In this document: one piece after another, positions 25,829 through 34,766 of the stretch
Layout: each line of letters begins with the position of its first letter
Position numbering within the stretch: position 1 is the first letter of the stretch
Source: Paenibacillus albidus
GTDB lineage: Bacteria; Bacillota; Bacilli; Paenibacillales; Paenibacillaceae
DNA: 64,000 bases
Assembly (NCBI RefSeq): GCF_014644435.1
Contig: NZ_BMKR01000016.1
Location: 1-64,000 of the forward strand
Reading direction: 5' to 3'
Notes under the pieces: model-generated
Told to the model about the DNA's origin: nothing
Database searches by the model: none
The model's input: the letters and a program-made list of their open reading frames with translations, nothing else
Made by a program: the position numbers and the translations under genes

Positions 25829-28111
25829 ATGGGCGGTGGATATAAGTTGAGACAGCATACGCAAGGAGATTCCCGGTTTGAACAGTTGATGAGGACGGCA
25901 ACAGTTGGAGTGGCGTTTCTATCGCTGGAACAAAAATGGATAAGCTTGGATTCTGTTGTCTCCGGTCTGCTCGGCTATGCGCAGGAGAAGATAGCAGGAG
26001 TCGATTTCAGAGATCTGCTTGGTGATGACGAATCCAAAGAATTACATAACCAAAAGATGGGGGCTCTGGATGCCGGAGAAATCCCCTTTTTTGAGTGTGA
26101 ATTGATGCTGTTAAACGCTGACGGACGGCCTGTGTCTTTGCTGGTGCGAATGATGCTCGTGGGCGATCCGCTTACGGCCAAGCCCCTTTATTATATGGTT
26201 CACCTGGCTGCCATTCCGGATGAGGAAGAGGGCGCTGGCCCCCAAGACTCATGGGATGAGCTGTATCCGTTAATTGTCGGCAATATGAGGGAAATTGTGT
26301 ATATGTCCACACCTGAACATCTTTGCACTTATTGTTCACCCTCCGTACAGGAGGTACTGGGGTATGAGCAGGAGGAACTGATCGGGCGGGATATCAGGGG
26401 ACTGATTCATGCCGATGATTTTTTGAGTCTGGAGCTTCCGGAGACCTCTATTTCCTCAAGCCTTCACCTGCGTATCCGGCATGTGGATGGGCATTATGTG
26501 TGGATTGAATTCACTATGCGTATGGTTAAAGGAAGCCGGGGCAGGACTTTGCTTGCTGTGGGCCGTGACATTACCGGACGTAAAAAGGTGGAGCAACAGC
26601 TGCAGGAATCGATAGAGCGCTATACTTCCCTCAAAAAGTATAATCACGATGCTGTCGTTTCTGTTGACCTAGAGGGGAAAATTATTAACGGTAACGAAAA
26701 AACTTGTGAATTGACAGGTTACAGCATCCCCGAGCTGAGTGGTACCAGCGTGTCCATTATTGTCGGTGCTGAGGGATTGGAGAATATCAGACAATATTCG
26801 GGAGATGGCAATACCGGAGTGCGGAGCATTAATGCCGTATACCATAAAGAGGGCCCTACGCTGGAAGTTCTGACCACCATTGCGCCTATTGTCATCAACA
26901 ATGAAAAGGTCGGGTTTTATCTCATTATCAAGGATATTACCGAGCAGAAGAAGCTGCTGATTGCCAAAGAAACGGCCGAATATACCAATCAGGCCAAAAG
27001 TGAATTCCTGGCGATGATGAGCCATGAAATCCGCACTCCGATGAACGGGGTCATCGGAATGACGGATCTGCTGCTGGAGATGAGCGAGCCGTCGTCGATA
27101 CAGCGGGAATACCTGGAGATTATCCGCCAGAGCGGGGAGACGCTCCTGTCGATCATCAATGATATCCTGGATTTCTCCAAGATTGAAGCGGGCAAAACCG
27201 TATTGCATGAGGAACGGTTTCCGGTTCGTTTCCTGATTATGTCCACGTTGGATGTGCTGAAGCAGAAGGCGGATACCAAGAGACTGAGCATTGAGATGGA
27301 TGTCAGTCCTGAAGTGCCGGAATATCTGGTTGGGGATGGGGAACGGCTGAAGCAAATTCTGCTGAACCTGGTCGGCAATGCCATCAAGTTTACCTACACA
27401 GGCGGTGTAACCTTGGGAGTGGGGGTTAAGGAGAAGGAAGGCAACAATATTACTCTCCATTTCTCCGTAGCCGATACAGGAATTGGCATCCCTGAAGAGT
27501 ACCATAGCCGGTTGTTTGAGCCGTTTTATCAGCTGGATCATTTTATGAACCGCAGGCATGAAGGAACGGGCCTTGGACTGGCCATCACGAAGAAGCTTGT
27601 AGAACTGATGGACGGGAATATTACTCTTTTGAAAGGCAGTAAATCCGGGTCCACCTTTGTGTTCACGGCGGTGCTCCGGCAGGATTCACAACATCCTCTG
27701 GCAGAACAAATGACTTCTTCCGTGAATGAGCCTGTGTCGAGTGGACGCCCATTGCGAATTCTGGTGGCTGAAGACAATGAGATCAATCAAATTGTGCTTC
27801 AGAAGATTCTGGAGAAGCGGGGGTACGAGGTCGAGGTAGCCGGTGACGGGATGGAAGTGGTGCAACGCATCAGCTATGCCGCCTATGATCTGATTTTTAT
27901 GGATGTGCAGATGCCGAGAATGAACGGGCTTGAAGCGACCAGAATTATTAAGGAAAGCCTGCCGCCGGACAAGCGGCCGGTGATTATCGCGGTGACGGCG
28001 AATGCCTTGAAGGGGGACCGTGAGTTCTGTCTTCAGTCGGGGATGGATGAGTATATCAGCAAACCGGTTAAGAGTGAGACCATTACCCAAATGATCCGCA
28101 AGTTTTTCTGA
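25829..28111 (+). CDS. Hybrid sensor histidine kinase (three PAS, HisKA, HATPase, receiver)
   Basis: 760 residues, no membrane segment. PAS domains at about 10-130, 140-255 (with QEVLGYEQEELIGRD) and 262-375, HisKA with MMSHEIRTPMNG (His at about 399), HATPase_c at about 500-615 with DTGIGIP and GTGLGLAITKKL, and a C-terminal receiver at about 640-755 with Asp at about 692 (FMDVQMPRMNG). A soluble PAS sensor suggests an intracellular redox, light or metabolite cue. The start is uncertain: the ATG at 25829 has a poor ribosome site, and a TTG at 25847 follows GGCGGTGG. The stand-alone receiver upstream is a plausible second target. Confidence 0.9.
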   Translation: MGGGYKLRQHTQGDSRFEQLMRTATVGVAFLSLEQKWISLDSVVSGLLGYAQEKIAGVDFRDLLGDDESKELHNQKMGALDAGEIPFFECELMLLNADGRPVSLLVRMMLVGDPLTAKPLYYMVHLAAIPDEEEGAGPQDSWDELYPLIVGNMREIVYMSTPEHLCTYCSPSVQEVLGYEQEELIGRDIRGLIHADDFLSLELPETSISSSLHLRIRHVDGHYVWIEFTMRMVKGSRGRTLLAVGRDITGRKKVEQQLQESIERYTSLKKYNHDAVVSVDLEGKIINGNEKTCELTGYSIPELSGTSVSIIVGAEGLENIRQYSGDGNTGVRSINAVYHKEGPTLEVLTTIAPIVINNEKVGFYLIIKDITEQKKLLIAKETAEYTNQAKSEFLAMMSHEIRTPMNGVIGMTDLLLEMSEPSSIQREYLEIIRQSGETLLSIINDILDFSKIEAGKTVLHEERFPVRFLIMSTLDVLKQKADTKRLSIEMDVSPEVPEYLVGDGERLKQILLNLVGNAIKFTYTGGVTLGVGVKEKEGNNITLHFSVADTGIGIPEEYHSRLFEPFYQLDHFMNRRHEGTGLGLAITKKLVELMDGNITLLKGSKSGSTFVFTAVLRQDSQHPLAEQMTSSVNEPVSSGRPLRILVAEDNEINQIVLQKILEKRGYEVEVAGDGMEVVQRISYAAYDLIFMDVQMPRMNGLEATRIIKESLPPDKRPVIIAVTANALKGDREFCLQSGMDEYISKPVKSETITQMIRKFF

Positions 28112-28204
28112 GACTTGCCGCAGCTTTGTTCTAAATTCACTGCGTTAAAGCTAACAAGCGTTACAATGATGTCTTGCATGTCAAGCGCTTTTTGATTAAT
28201 ATAG

Positions 28205-28517
28205 CAGAAACTGGTGTGAGATACACTGAAGATACAGACATGGACAATGACGAAGAGAGTAAGTGCCAGTACCGCTCATAACAGGGAAGGCGTGCCGAAG
28301 ACTGAGAGCACCCTCATGAGACGATTGCGCACCGAAGTTCACTTCCGAGTCGGTCCCCTGAACGGCTTTGCCGCAGTAGCGGCAGGTAGAAGTAAGGAGA
28401 CCCGCCCCCCGCGTTAACGGGTGAAAGACAGAGCGATTTGCGGGAATTTTTGCAAGTAGAGCTCTAAATTAGGGTGGTACCACGGCTCCTCGTCCCTTGC
28501 GGCGGGGGGCCTTTTTT
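28205..28517 (+). promoter_or_regulatory. T-box leader, probably phenylalanine-responsive, upstream of aroA
   Basis: The canonical T-box sequence AGGGTGGTACCACGG is at about 28471-28485, followed by a GGCTCC...GGGGGGCC stem and TTTTTT ending near 28517, the intrinsic terminator. Upstream is a stem I region beginning with GACGAAGAGAGTAAGTGCC. By analogy with known T-boxes, the specifier follows GAA(G) and precedes ACTNNNGAG. Here that gives TTC (28338-28340), a phenylalanine codon, which fits control of the first step of aromatic amino acid synthesis. The T-box call is firm; the specifier is by pattern only. Confidence 0.9.
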
Positions 28518-28556
28518 GCGTTTATATTCCAAGCAAACAAAAGGGAGTGGATCGTA

Positions 28557-29633
28557 ATGAGTAATGTGGAACTTGAGGGTCTGAGAGCACGGCTGGACGA
28601 GATTAACGGGCAGCTGCTGACGTTGATCTCCGAACGGGCTGAAATTGTCCAGGAGATAGGCGTCGTTAAAGAAAAGCAGGGGGTACCCAAATTCGACCCG
28701 GAACGGGAAAAGCAAATGCTGGAGAAGCTGGTAGCGGGCAACAAGGGACCTTTTACGAACGGAACCATTCGTACGCTCTTTAAGCAAATATTCTCTGCAT
28801 CGCTGGATCTGCAAAGCACCGAGCATAAGAAATCGCTGCTTGTCGCCCGTAAAAGCCATGAGGAGGATACCGTGATTGTTCTGCCGGGAGATGTTACAGT
28901 TGGCGGCTCCTCGTCGCTAATGGTCGCGGGTCCATGTTCGGTGGAGAGTGAGCTGCAGACCCGTACGGTTGCTGCGGCACTGCAGCGGGCCGGTGTTAAA
29001 GTTATGCGCGGCGGTGCTTTCAAGCCCCGGACCTCTCCTTATGACTTCCAGGGACTGGGCATGGACGGCCTGAGAATACTGCGGGAAGCGGCCAGTGAAT
29101 ACGGGCTGCTGACGATCAGCGAGATTGTGGACCCCCGCCATATCGATGAGGCCCTGGATTATGTGGATGTGATCCAGGTTGGCGCACGCAACATGCATAA
29201 CTTTGAGCTGCTCAAAGCAGTCGGCGAAGTGAATAAGCCGGTGCTGCTGAAACGCGGATTATCCGCTACGCTTGATGAATTCGTACATGCGGCCGAATAT
29301 ATCATGTCACGCGGCAATACTCAGGTTATGCTGATTGAACGCGGTATCCGTACTTATGAGAAATCGACCCGCAACACCCTGGATATTTCGGCTGTGCCTA
29401 TACTCAAACAGGAGTGTCACCTGCCTGTGCTGGTCGATGTTACCCACTCTACGGGACGCAAGGACATCCTGATTCCTTGTGCCAAAGCTGCGCTTGCAGC
29501 CGGAGCGGACGGCATAATGGTTGAAGTGCATCCCGATCCGGCTACCGCCTTGTCGGATGCTGCGCAGCAGCTCAATATTGATGAATTCAATACCTTCTTC
29601 AATGAGGTGAAGGCTTCCGGTCTTTACCGGTAA
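28557..29633 (+). CDS. aroA: Bifunctional DAHP synthase / chorismate mutase
   Basis: 358 residues. The N-terminal AroQ-type chorismate mutase domain (about 1-90, LRARLDEINGQLLTLISERA) is followed by a class I-beta DAHP synthase (about 110-358), which joins PEP and erythrose 4-phosphate to start the shikimate pathway. Signatures include VAGPCSVES, GGAFKPRTSPYDFQGLG and DVTHSTGRKD. In Bacillus this fusion (AroA) gives prephenate/chorismate feedback. The start at 28557 has AAGGGAG upstream; the open frame begins earlier, inside the terminator. Expression should depend on uncharged tRNA through the T-box. Confidence 0.96.
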   Translation: MSNVELEGLRARLDEINGQLLTLISERAEIVQEIGVVKEKQGVPKFDPEREKQMLEKLVAGNKGPFTNGTIRTLFKQIFSASLDLQSTEHKKSLLVARKSHEEDTVIVLPGDVTVGGSSSLMVAGPCSVESELQTRTVAAALQRAGVKVMRGGAFKPRTSPYDFQGLGMDGLRILREAASEYGLLTISEIVDPRHIDEALDYVDVIQVGARNMHNFELLKAVGEVNKPVLLKRGLSATLDEFVHAAEYIMSRGNTQVMLIERGIRTYEKSTRNTLDISAVPILKQECHLPVLVDVTHSTGRKDILIPCAKAALAAGADGIMVEVHPDPATALSDAAQQLNIDEFNTFFNEVKASGLYR

Positions 29634-29686
29634 CTAAATATTTAGAATTTGGGATAAAACTGCAGGATTCGGCAGGAAACTGCATA

Positions 29687-29700
29687 TATAAGCGCTTACA
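29687..29700. promoter_or_regulatory. cre-like palindrome upstream of the SulP gene
   Basis: TATAAGCGCTTACA is close to the catabolite-responsive element consensus but has A instead of G at position 2. It lies about 130 bp before the transporter start. Confidence 0.35.
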
Positions 29701-29828
29701 AGGGTGTGGTAGCTTTTTGTGAAGGTGAAGGCGGGTCGGGTACAATGATGGACATTGGCATTGCACCGGACCCGGGGGTTCTCAAGGAGGCCCTTATCAA
29801 CCTAAACCACACAGGAGGAAAGAAGAAT

Positions 29829-31280
29829 TTGAAACCATTACAATCGAATAATGGGTGGTTTTCCAACACCCGAAGCGATATTTTATCGGGGATGACCGTA
29901 GCGGTTGCCCTCATTCCCGAAGCTATCGCTTTTTCCATTCTCGCGGGAGTCAGTCCGATGGTAGGCTTGTACGCATCTTTTTGCATTGCCGTTGTGACCG
30001 CAATCGCCGGGGGAAGGCCGGGAATGATCTCGGCGGCGACCGGTGCCATGGCGTTGCTGGTCGGCGGCCTTGTGCTGCAGCACGGCGTCGAGTATTTGTT
30101 TGCGGCGACGGTTCTGGCCGGGATCATTCAAATATTGATGGGGATGCTGAAGCTGGGCAGATTCATTACTTTTCTGCCGCAGCCGGTCATGACCGGTTTT
30201 GTTAACGCATTGGCCATTCTGATCTTTATGGCCCAGCTCGTTCATTTTAAAGGACAAGGCTGGCTCATGTATGGTCTGGTCGCTCTAACACTGGTGATTA
30301 TTTATACGGTTCCCAAATTTACCAAAGCTGTGCCGTCTGCACTTGTGGCGATTATAGTAGTTTCTGTTCTCAGCATTGCGTTGAACCTTAACGTGAGTAC
30401 TGTCGGGGATATGGGCGAGATCACTGCTGCGCTGCCGATGTTTCATCTGCCGCAGGCGCCGTTCACCCTGGAGACCCTGTGGATTATTTTACCGTATTCC
30501 TTGTCGCTGGCCGTTGTCGGTCTGCTCGAATCCCTAATGACTGCGACATTGATTGATGACATTACGGGTACCGGCAGTGACAAGAACCGGGAGGCGAAGG
30601 GGCAGGGGCTTGCAAATGTCGTCACCGGATTCTTCGGCGGGATGGCCGGGTGCGCAATGATCGGGCAGTCGATGGTCAATATGAAGTCGGGCGGAAGAAC
30701 CCGCATGTCCACGCTGGTCTCGGGGATATTCCTGCTTTTTCTTATTCTTGTACTTGGCGATGTAGTCAAGCAGATCCCGATGGCCGCCTTGGTCGGAGTC
30801 ATGATTATGGTCTGTATCAGTACCTTTGAATGGGGATCGCTCCCGTCGCTGGTCCGTGTTCCATTAAGTGACGCACTCGTGATGATCGTCACGGTAGTTA
30901 CAGTAGTGGTTACGGATAACCTGTCGATCGGAGTGTTGTTCGGAGTCCTGCTCAGTGCCCTGACCTTCGCCTGGAAGATTGCGTCTATCCGTCTGACGGT
31001 TCAGGAAGCTCATGCTTCCACCACCTATACGGTGACCGGGCAGCTTTTCTTCGGGACGACCAGCCATTTTATTCAAGAGTTCCGGTACGACAGCGATCCG
31101 GCAGAGGTCAGCATCGATTTCTCTCATTCACATGTGTGGGACCAGTCAGCCGTGAATGCCATTGCCAAGGTCATTGGCAAATACCGTGAGCGCGGAACCA
31201 AGGTAACCATTACCGGCCTGAACGAAGACAGCAACCGCCTCGTTCAGCGGGTGGGCCTTGCGTTATCCGGTGAACATTAG
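29829..31280 (+). CDS. SulP family anion transporter with STAS domain
   Basis: 483 residues. Ten to twelve membrane segments cover about 15-395, with the SulP signature region GMTVAVALIPEAIAFSI near the start, GLYASF and GTGSDKNREAKGQGLANV in the middle, and a C-terminal STAS domain at about 405-480 (DFSHSHVWDQSAVNAI). The family moves sulfate, bicarbonate or other anions. I choose a TTG start at 29829, with AGGAGG upstream; the frame also opens at 29706 with two internal ATGs (29745, 29748) lacking comparable sites. Monocistronic with its own terminator. Confidence 0.9.
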   Translation: MKPLQSNNGWFSNTRSDILSGMTVAVALIPEAIAFSILAGVSPMVGLYASFCIAVVTAIAGGRPGMISAATGAMALLVGGLVLQHGVEYLFAATVLAGIIQILMGMLKLGRFITFLPQPVMTGFVNALAILIFMAQLVHFKGQGWLMYGLVALTLVIIYTVPKFTKAVPSALVAIIVVSVLSIALNLNVSTVGDMGEITAALPMFHLPQAPFTLETLWIILPYSLSLAVVGLLESLMTATLIDDITGTGSDKNREAKGQGLANVVTGFFGGMAGCAMIGQSMVNMKSGGRTRMSTLVSGIFLLFLILVLGDVVKQIPMAALVGVMIMVCISTFEWGSLPSLVRVPLSDALVMIVTVVTVVVTDNLSIGVLFGVLLSALTFAWKIASIRLTVQEAHASTTYTVTGQLFFGTTSHFIQEFRYDSDPAEVSIDFSHSHVWDQSAVNAIAKVIGKYRERGTKVTITGLNEDSNRLVQRVGLALSGEH

Positions 31281-31343
31281 ATCAGGACCCGTTGCGAAAG
31301 AGCGTTATGTGTGACCGATCCTCAGTTTAATATGCCGCTTTGT

Positions 31344-31383
31344 AACGTCCCGTTTGCCCGCCAGGGCAGCCGGGGCGTTTTCT
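31344..31383 (+). terminator. Terminator of the SulP gene
   Basis: AACGTCCCG (31344-31352) pairs with CGGGGCGTT (31371-31379, one G-T pair) around an inner GCCC/GGGC stem, followed by TTTTC. Confidence 0.75.
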
Positions 31384-31514
31384 GTGTTATCCGGGAGTAG
31401 AGTTTGGTTATGATCATTTTTTATCGGGGGGAATCGCAGCAAGACTGTTATGCTTAATAGACAGGACACCCTCTGCGGAGGGTTATTCATTGTCTGACAA
31501 GGGGGGGAATGTCT

Positions 31515-32510
31515 ATGGATCAGCAGTTGAGCCAGAAGGTTGAGAATGCGGTTTTTTGGGCCAGGCATCATCTGAATGCCACCGGGTACACTTTGAAATG
31601 TTTGGGATTTGTGGAGGATGCGTACGAAAGAAGCAACGGCATTGAAATGTTCGGCGGAGACACTGCAGCAGAGTCTGCCGAGTTATATGAGGCCCATAGG
31701 AATCGGGGCATGCCGCCAAAAGGTTCATTTGTATTCTATTCCTGTTCAGGTCTTGTTGAAGGGGTGCTTAGACATTGGGGACATGTCGGTCTGGCCCTGG
31801 ACCCTGGCGAAGTCATTCATGCCTGGGACAAGGTGCGAATTGACTCCTATCTGGAGATTGAACAGCTGACCCCTGCGCCGGGCTGGTCGAGGCCTGTATT
31901 TATCGGCTGGGTGCCGGTAGAACGTCTGTTGGCAGGCAGTCGGGTGAGGGAATGGGAGCAATCCTTTACCATTGATTGTGGGGACATTCTACTGCGTGAA
32001 TACCGGATGCAGGATGTGGATGCGTTGGTTGCGTTGACCCGCCAGCCGGAGATTGCCGGGTTTCTCCCGGATTGGAATGTGCCGAAGGCACAGCGGGCCG
32101 AATGGATGATGAATTACGAGATCCCCGGCAACCGTGAGTTCCTGCAGGCTGCGGATGAAGAGGAAAGTATTGCCGGGATGTCGCTGCGGCTGGGGATAAT
32201 CTCCAAAGAGTCAGGAGAATTCATAGGCTGGTGCTGCACCAGAATCAAGGAAGAACTGCCGGAGCCGAACCGGGAGGTCATGTATGCCCTATCGGCCAGG
32301 CACCGGAACAAGGGATATATGACCCAGGCTGTTCTGGGACTATGCAAATATCTGTTCGGGCATACCGATGTAGAGGAGCTGAATGCTATCGCGCTGACAC
32401 GGAACCCCGCATCGTCCAGAGTGCTTGTGAAAGCCGGATTTGTCTTTGAGCAGACGCTGGAGCTGGAGAATCAGAGCTATCATTGCTACAAACTTCGTAA
32501 AAAGGGTTGA
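31515..32510 (+). CDS. P60-like domain fused to a GNAT acetyltransferase
   Basis: 331 residues. Residues 1-145 resemble an NlpC/P60-like papain fold, with a Cys in TLKCLGFVEDAY, a GSFVFYSC strand and HWGHVGLALDPGEVIHAW carrying the His-containing core. Residues about 155-331 are a GNAT N-acetyltransferase of the RimJ type (LLREYRMQDVDALVALT, then YALSARHRNKGYMTQAV with the acetyl-CoA loop, then NPASSRVLVKAGF). No signal peptide is seen, so it is probably cytoplasmic. The ATG at 31515 is spaced correctly from a run of seven G; the ATG at 31509 is too close. The pairing of domains is unusual. The substrate is unknown. Confidence 0.82.
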   Translation: MDQQLSQKVENAVFWARHHLNATGYTLKCLGFVEDAYERSNGIEMFGGDTAAESAELYEAHRNRGMPPKGSFVFYSCSGLVEGVLRHWGHVGLALDPGEVIHAWDKVRIDSYLEIEQLTPAPGWSRPVFIGWVPVERLLAGSRVREWEQSFTIDCGDILLREYRMQDVDALVALTRQPEIAGFLPDWNVPKAQRAEWMMNYEIPGNREFLQAADEEESIAGMSLRLGIISKESGEFIGWCCTRIKEELPEPNREVMYALSARHRNKGYMTQAVLGLCKYLFGHTDVEELNAIALTRNPASSRVLVKAGFVFEQTLELENQSYHCYKLRKKG

Positions 32511-32672
32511 ACTATTCCTTCCCGCCGGAGGTGGCAGCGGCTTGCTTTCACTAAGGATAGAGCTTCGCTAACGGAAGCCGGCTTGTCCGGCCCGGCTTTC
32601 CAAAGCGGAGTTCTATTGGTATGATAACTAGGGTGAGTACATCTACTACCGAAGATGATGGAGGAATAAACA

Positions 32673-33350
32673 ATGAGTGAAATTACATTATCGGGAATCA
32701 TTGACCATACGCTGCTTAAGGCGGATGCGCGTCAGGAAGATATCATTAAACTGGCAGAAGAGGCGAAGTCCTATAAATTTGCCTCTGTCTGCGTGAACCC
32801 GGCATGGGTGAGTACGGCATATGAGGTGTTGAAGGATACGCCTGAGGTTAAAGTCTGTACAGTCATCGGCTTCCCGCTGGGCGCTTCAACTTCCGAAACC
32901 AAAGCCTTTGAAACGACAAACGCCATTGCGAACGGTGCGGGTGAAGTGGATATGGTGATCAACATCGGTGCCCTCAAGGCAGGCAATGATGAGTTGGTGA
33001 GAAATGATATAACGGCAGTGGTTGAAGCAGCCAAGGGCAAAGCGTTGACCAAGGTCATCATTGAGACCTGCCTGCTTAGTGAAGAAGAAAAAGTTCGTGC
33101 CTGCAAGCTGGCCGTGGAAGCCGGAGCGGATTTCGTAAAGACTTCCACCGGATTCTCCACAGGCGGGGCAACCAAAGAAGATATCGCTTTGATGCGTGCT
33201 ACGGTGGGACCTGATATTGGCGTCAAAGCCTCCGGCGGTGTACGCAGCGCCGAAGATGCCCTGGTTATGGTTGGAGCAGGAGCAACACGGATCGGCACTA
33301 GCGGCGGCGTAGCCATTGCCAAAGGTGAACAGAGCCAAAGCGGTTACTAA
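32673..33350 (+). CDS. deoC: Deoxyribose-phosphate aldolase
   Basis: 225 residues, class I aldolase that splits 2-deoxyribose 5-phosphate into acetaldehyde and glyceraldehyde 3-phosphate. The Schiff-base lysine is Lys156 (FVKTSTGFSTGG). Lys185 (GVKASGGVR) and Asp93 (VDMVINIG) complete the site. GGAGG upstream of the ATG and a strong terminator downstream suggest a single-gene unit. Length is typical of the Bacillus enzyme. Confidence 0.97.
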   Translation: MSEITLSGIIDHTLLKADARQEDIIKLAEEAKSYKFASVCVNPAWVSTAYEVLKDTPEVKVCTVIGFPLGASTSETKAFETTNAIANGAGEVDMVINIGALKAGNDELVRNDITAVVEAAKGKALTKVIIETCLLSEEEKVRACKLAVEAGADFVKTSTGFSTGGATKEDIALMRATVGPDIGVKASGGVRSAEDALVMVGAGATRIGTSGGVAIAKGEQSQSGY

Positions 33351-33372
33351 GCGGAAAGAGCAAGAACAATTA

Positions 33373-33425
33373 AAGAAACGGCAACGCAGTCCCTGGATGA
33401 GGACGACGTTGCCGTTTCTTTTTTT
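33373..33425 (+). terminator. Terminator of deoC
   Basis: AAGAAACGGCAACG (33373-33386) pairs perfectly with CGTTGCCGTTTCTT (33407-33420), followed by TTTTT. On the minus strand it also faces the GH125 gene end. Confidence 0.93.
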
Positions 33426-33456
33426 GGACAGAGAGTGATATTGGGGCTGCAGGTGC

Positions 33457-34737
33457 CTAGACTAATCCTTGATCCATAGCCTTGCTGATCAGTGTGGCAA
33501 AAAGACTATTGGACCAGGCGAACCACTCCCGCGAGAAATCGGAGGGGTTGTCCGGGTGGAAACCTTCATGCATATAACCGGTATCCGCGTCGGTACGGAT
33601 CAGCATGTCGATCAGCTGCTTGATTTCCTCTTCATTGTCTGCCGTGAGCGCCTGCATGGACAATGCCATATGCCACACGTAACCTCCGGGCGTATGCGGA
33701 CTGCCGATACCCTTGGCATATTGGCCTTCAAAATAGAAGGGATTGTCGAAGCTGAGGGCAAACCGGCGGGTATTTTGATAAATGGGGTCTTCCACACCCA
33801 CATACCCGATATAAGGAATCGACAGCAGTCCCGGCGTCCCCGCATCGTCCATGAGCGAATAGTTGCCGTAGCCGTCGGTTTCATAGGCATAGATGCGACC
33901 ATATTTCGGATGGTTCACGATGCCGTAAGTGCGGATGCCAAAGTCGATTTCCTTGCGTAACTGTGCGGCCTGGGCGGCCAGTCTTTCATCTTTATAGATT
34001 TCACTTGCGATCTCCCGGATGTATCCCAGAATAACAACGGCGAACATGTTGGAAGGAATGTTATACCCGAACTCGCAGCTGTCGTCGCTGGGACGAAAGC
34101 CGGACCAGCTCATCCCGGTATAATTGACAGGCATGCCGCGTCCGTTATTCTGTAAAGTCTCCGTGTCCTTCAGTGTCTGGCGTACAAAATAATAAGGGGA
34201 TTGCTCCCCATGCCGCTGCTCGGTCCGGATGACGTGTACGATGGAAGTCAGCGCCTGGTAGCAGGCGGCATCAAATATGCCGGTTTGCCCTGCTTCCTTC
34301 CAGTACATGTAGGCAAGCTGCACCACAAAGCATAGCGAATCCAGCTCATATTTGCGCTCCCACATCCACGGATTCAGCTGGCAGTCATCGGTATCCCTGT
34401 AATGCTTATCGCTGGCCGTTTCATTAAAGGCATTGGTATAAGGATCAATATTGACATAGAACATCTGGCGGGCAATCAGGCCGCCGATGATGCGCTGCAG
34501 CTCGGGGTCCTCCTTGGCAAACGGAATATAGTGGCGGACCTGTTCTGTGGAATCGCGCAGCCACATGGCGGGGATATCCCCGGTAAAAACAAAGGTGGTA
34601 CCGTCGTCCAGCAGCTTGGTTGTGGTCTCCAGTGTATTCGGAAAGCAGTTCCGGAACAGCTTTTGCAGCTTGGGGTGATGGGCGAGCCGCTCATCCGATT
34701 CACTTAAATACCGGGTGATGGAAGCTGGCAGGTTCAT
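33457..34737 (-). CDS. GH125 exo-alpha-1,6-mannosidase
   Basis: 426 residues of glycoside hydrolase family 125 (formerly DUF1237), metal-independent inverting enzymes that remove alpha-1,6-mannose from mannan or N-glycans. Recognisable blocks are FTGDIPAMWLRDSTEQVRHY, NETASDKHYRDTDDCQLNPW, YNIPSNMFAVVILG and MHEGFHPDNPSDFSREWFAW. It lies 29 bp downstream of the GH38 remnant on the same strand, so the two were one operon. The divergent importer and GH130 gene indicate a mannoside-use locus. The gene looks intact. Confidence 0.93.
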   Translation of the reverse strand: MNLPASITRYLSESDERLAHHPKLQKLFRNCFPNTLETTTKLLDDGTTFVFTGDIPAMWLRDSTEQVRHYIPFAKEDPELQRIIGGLIARQMFYVNIDPYTNAFNETASDKHYRDTDDCQLNPWMWERKYELDSLCFVVQLAYMYWKEAGQTGIFDAACYQALTSIVHVIRTEQRHGEQSPYYFVRQTLKDTETLQNNGRGMPVNYTGMSWSGFRPSDDSCEFGYNIPSNMFAVVILGYIREIASEIYKDERLAAQAAQLRKEIDFGIRTYGIVNHPKYGRIYAYETDGYGNYSLMDDAGTPGLLSIPYIGYVGVEDPIYQNTRRFALSFDNPFYFEGQYAKGIGSPHTPGGYVWHMALSMQALTADNEEEIKQLIDMLIRTDADTGYMHEGFHPDNPSDFSREWFAWSNSLFATLISKAMDQGLV

Positions 34738-34766
34738 AATCGAATTCCTCCTGTAAGAATGATAGT

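Noticed and set aside
26669..27559. 296-codon antisense frame in the hybrid kinase
   Set aside because: It lies opposite HisKA/HATPase coding with perfect motifs; a shadow frame.
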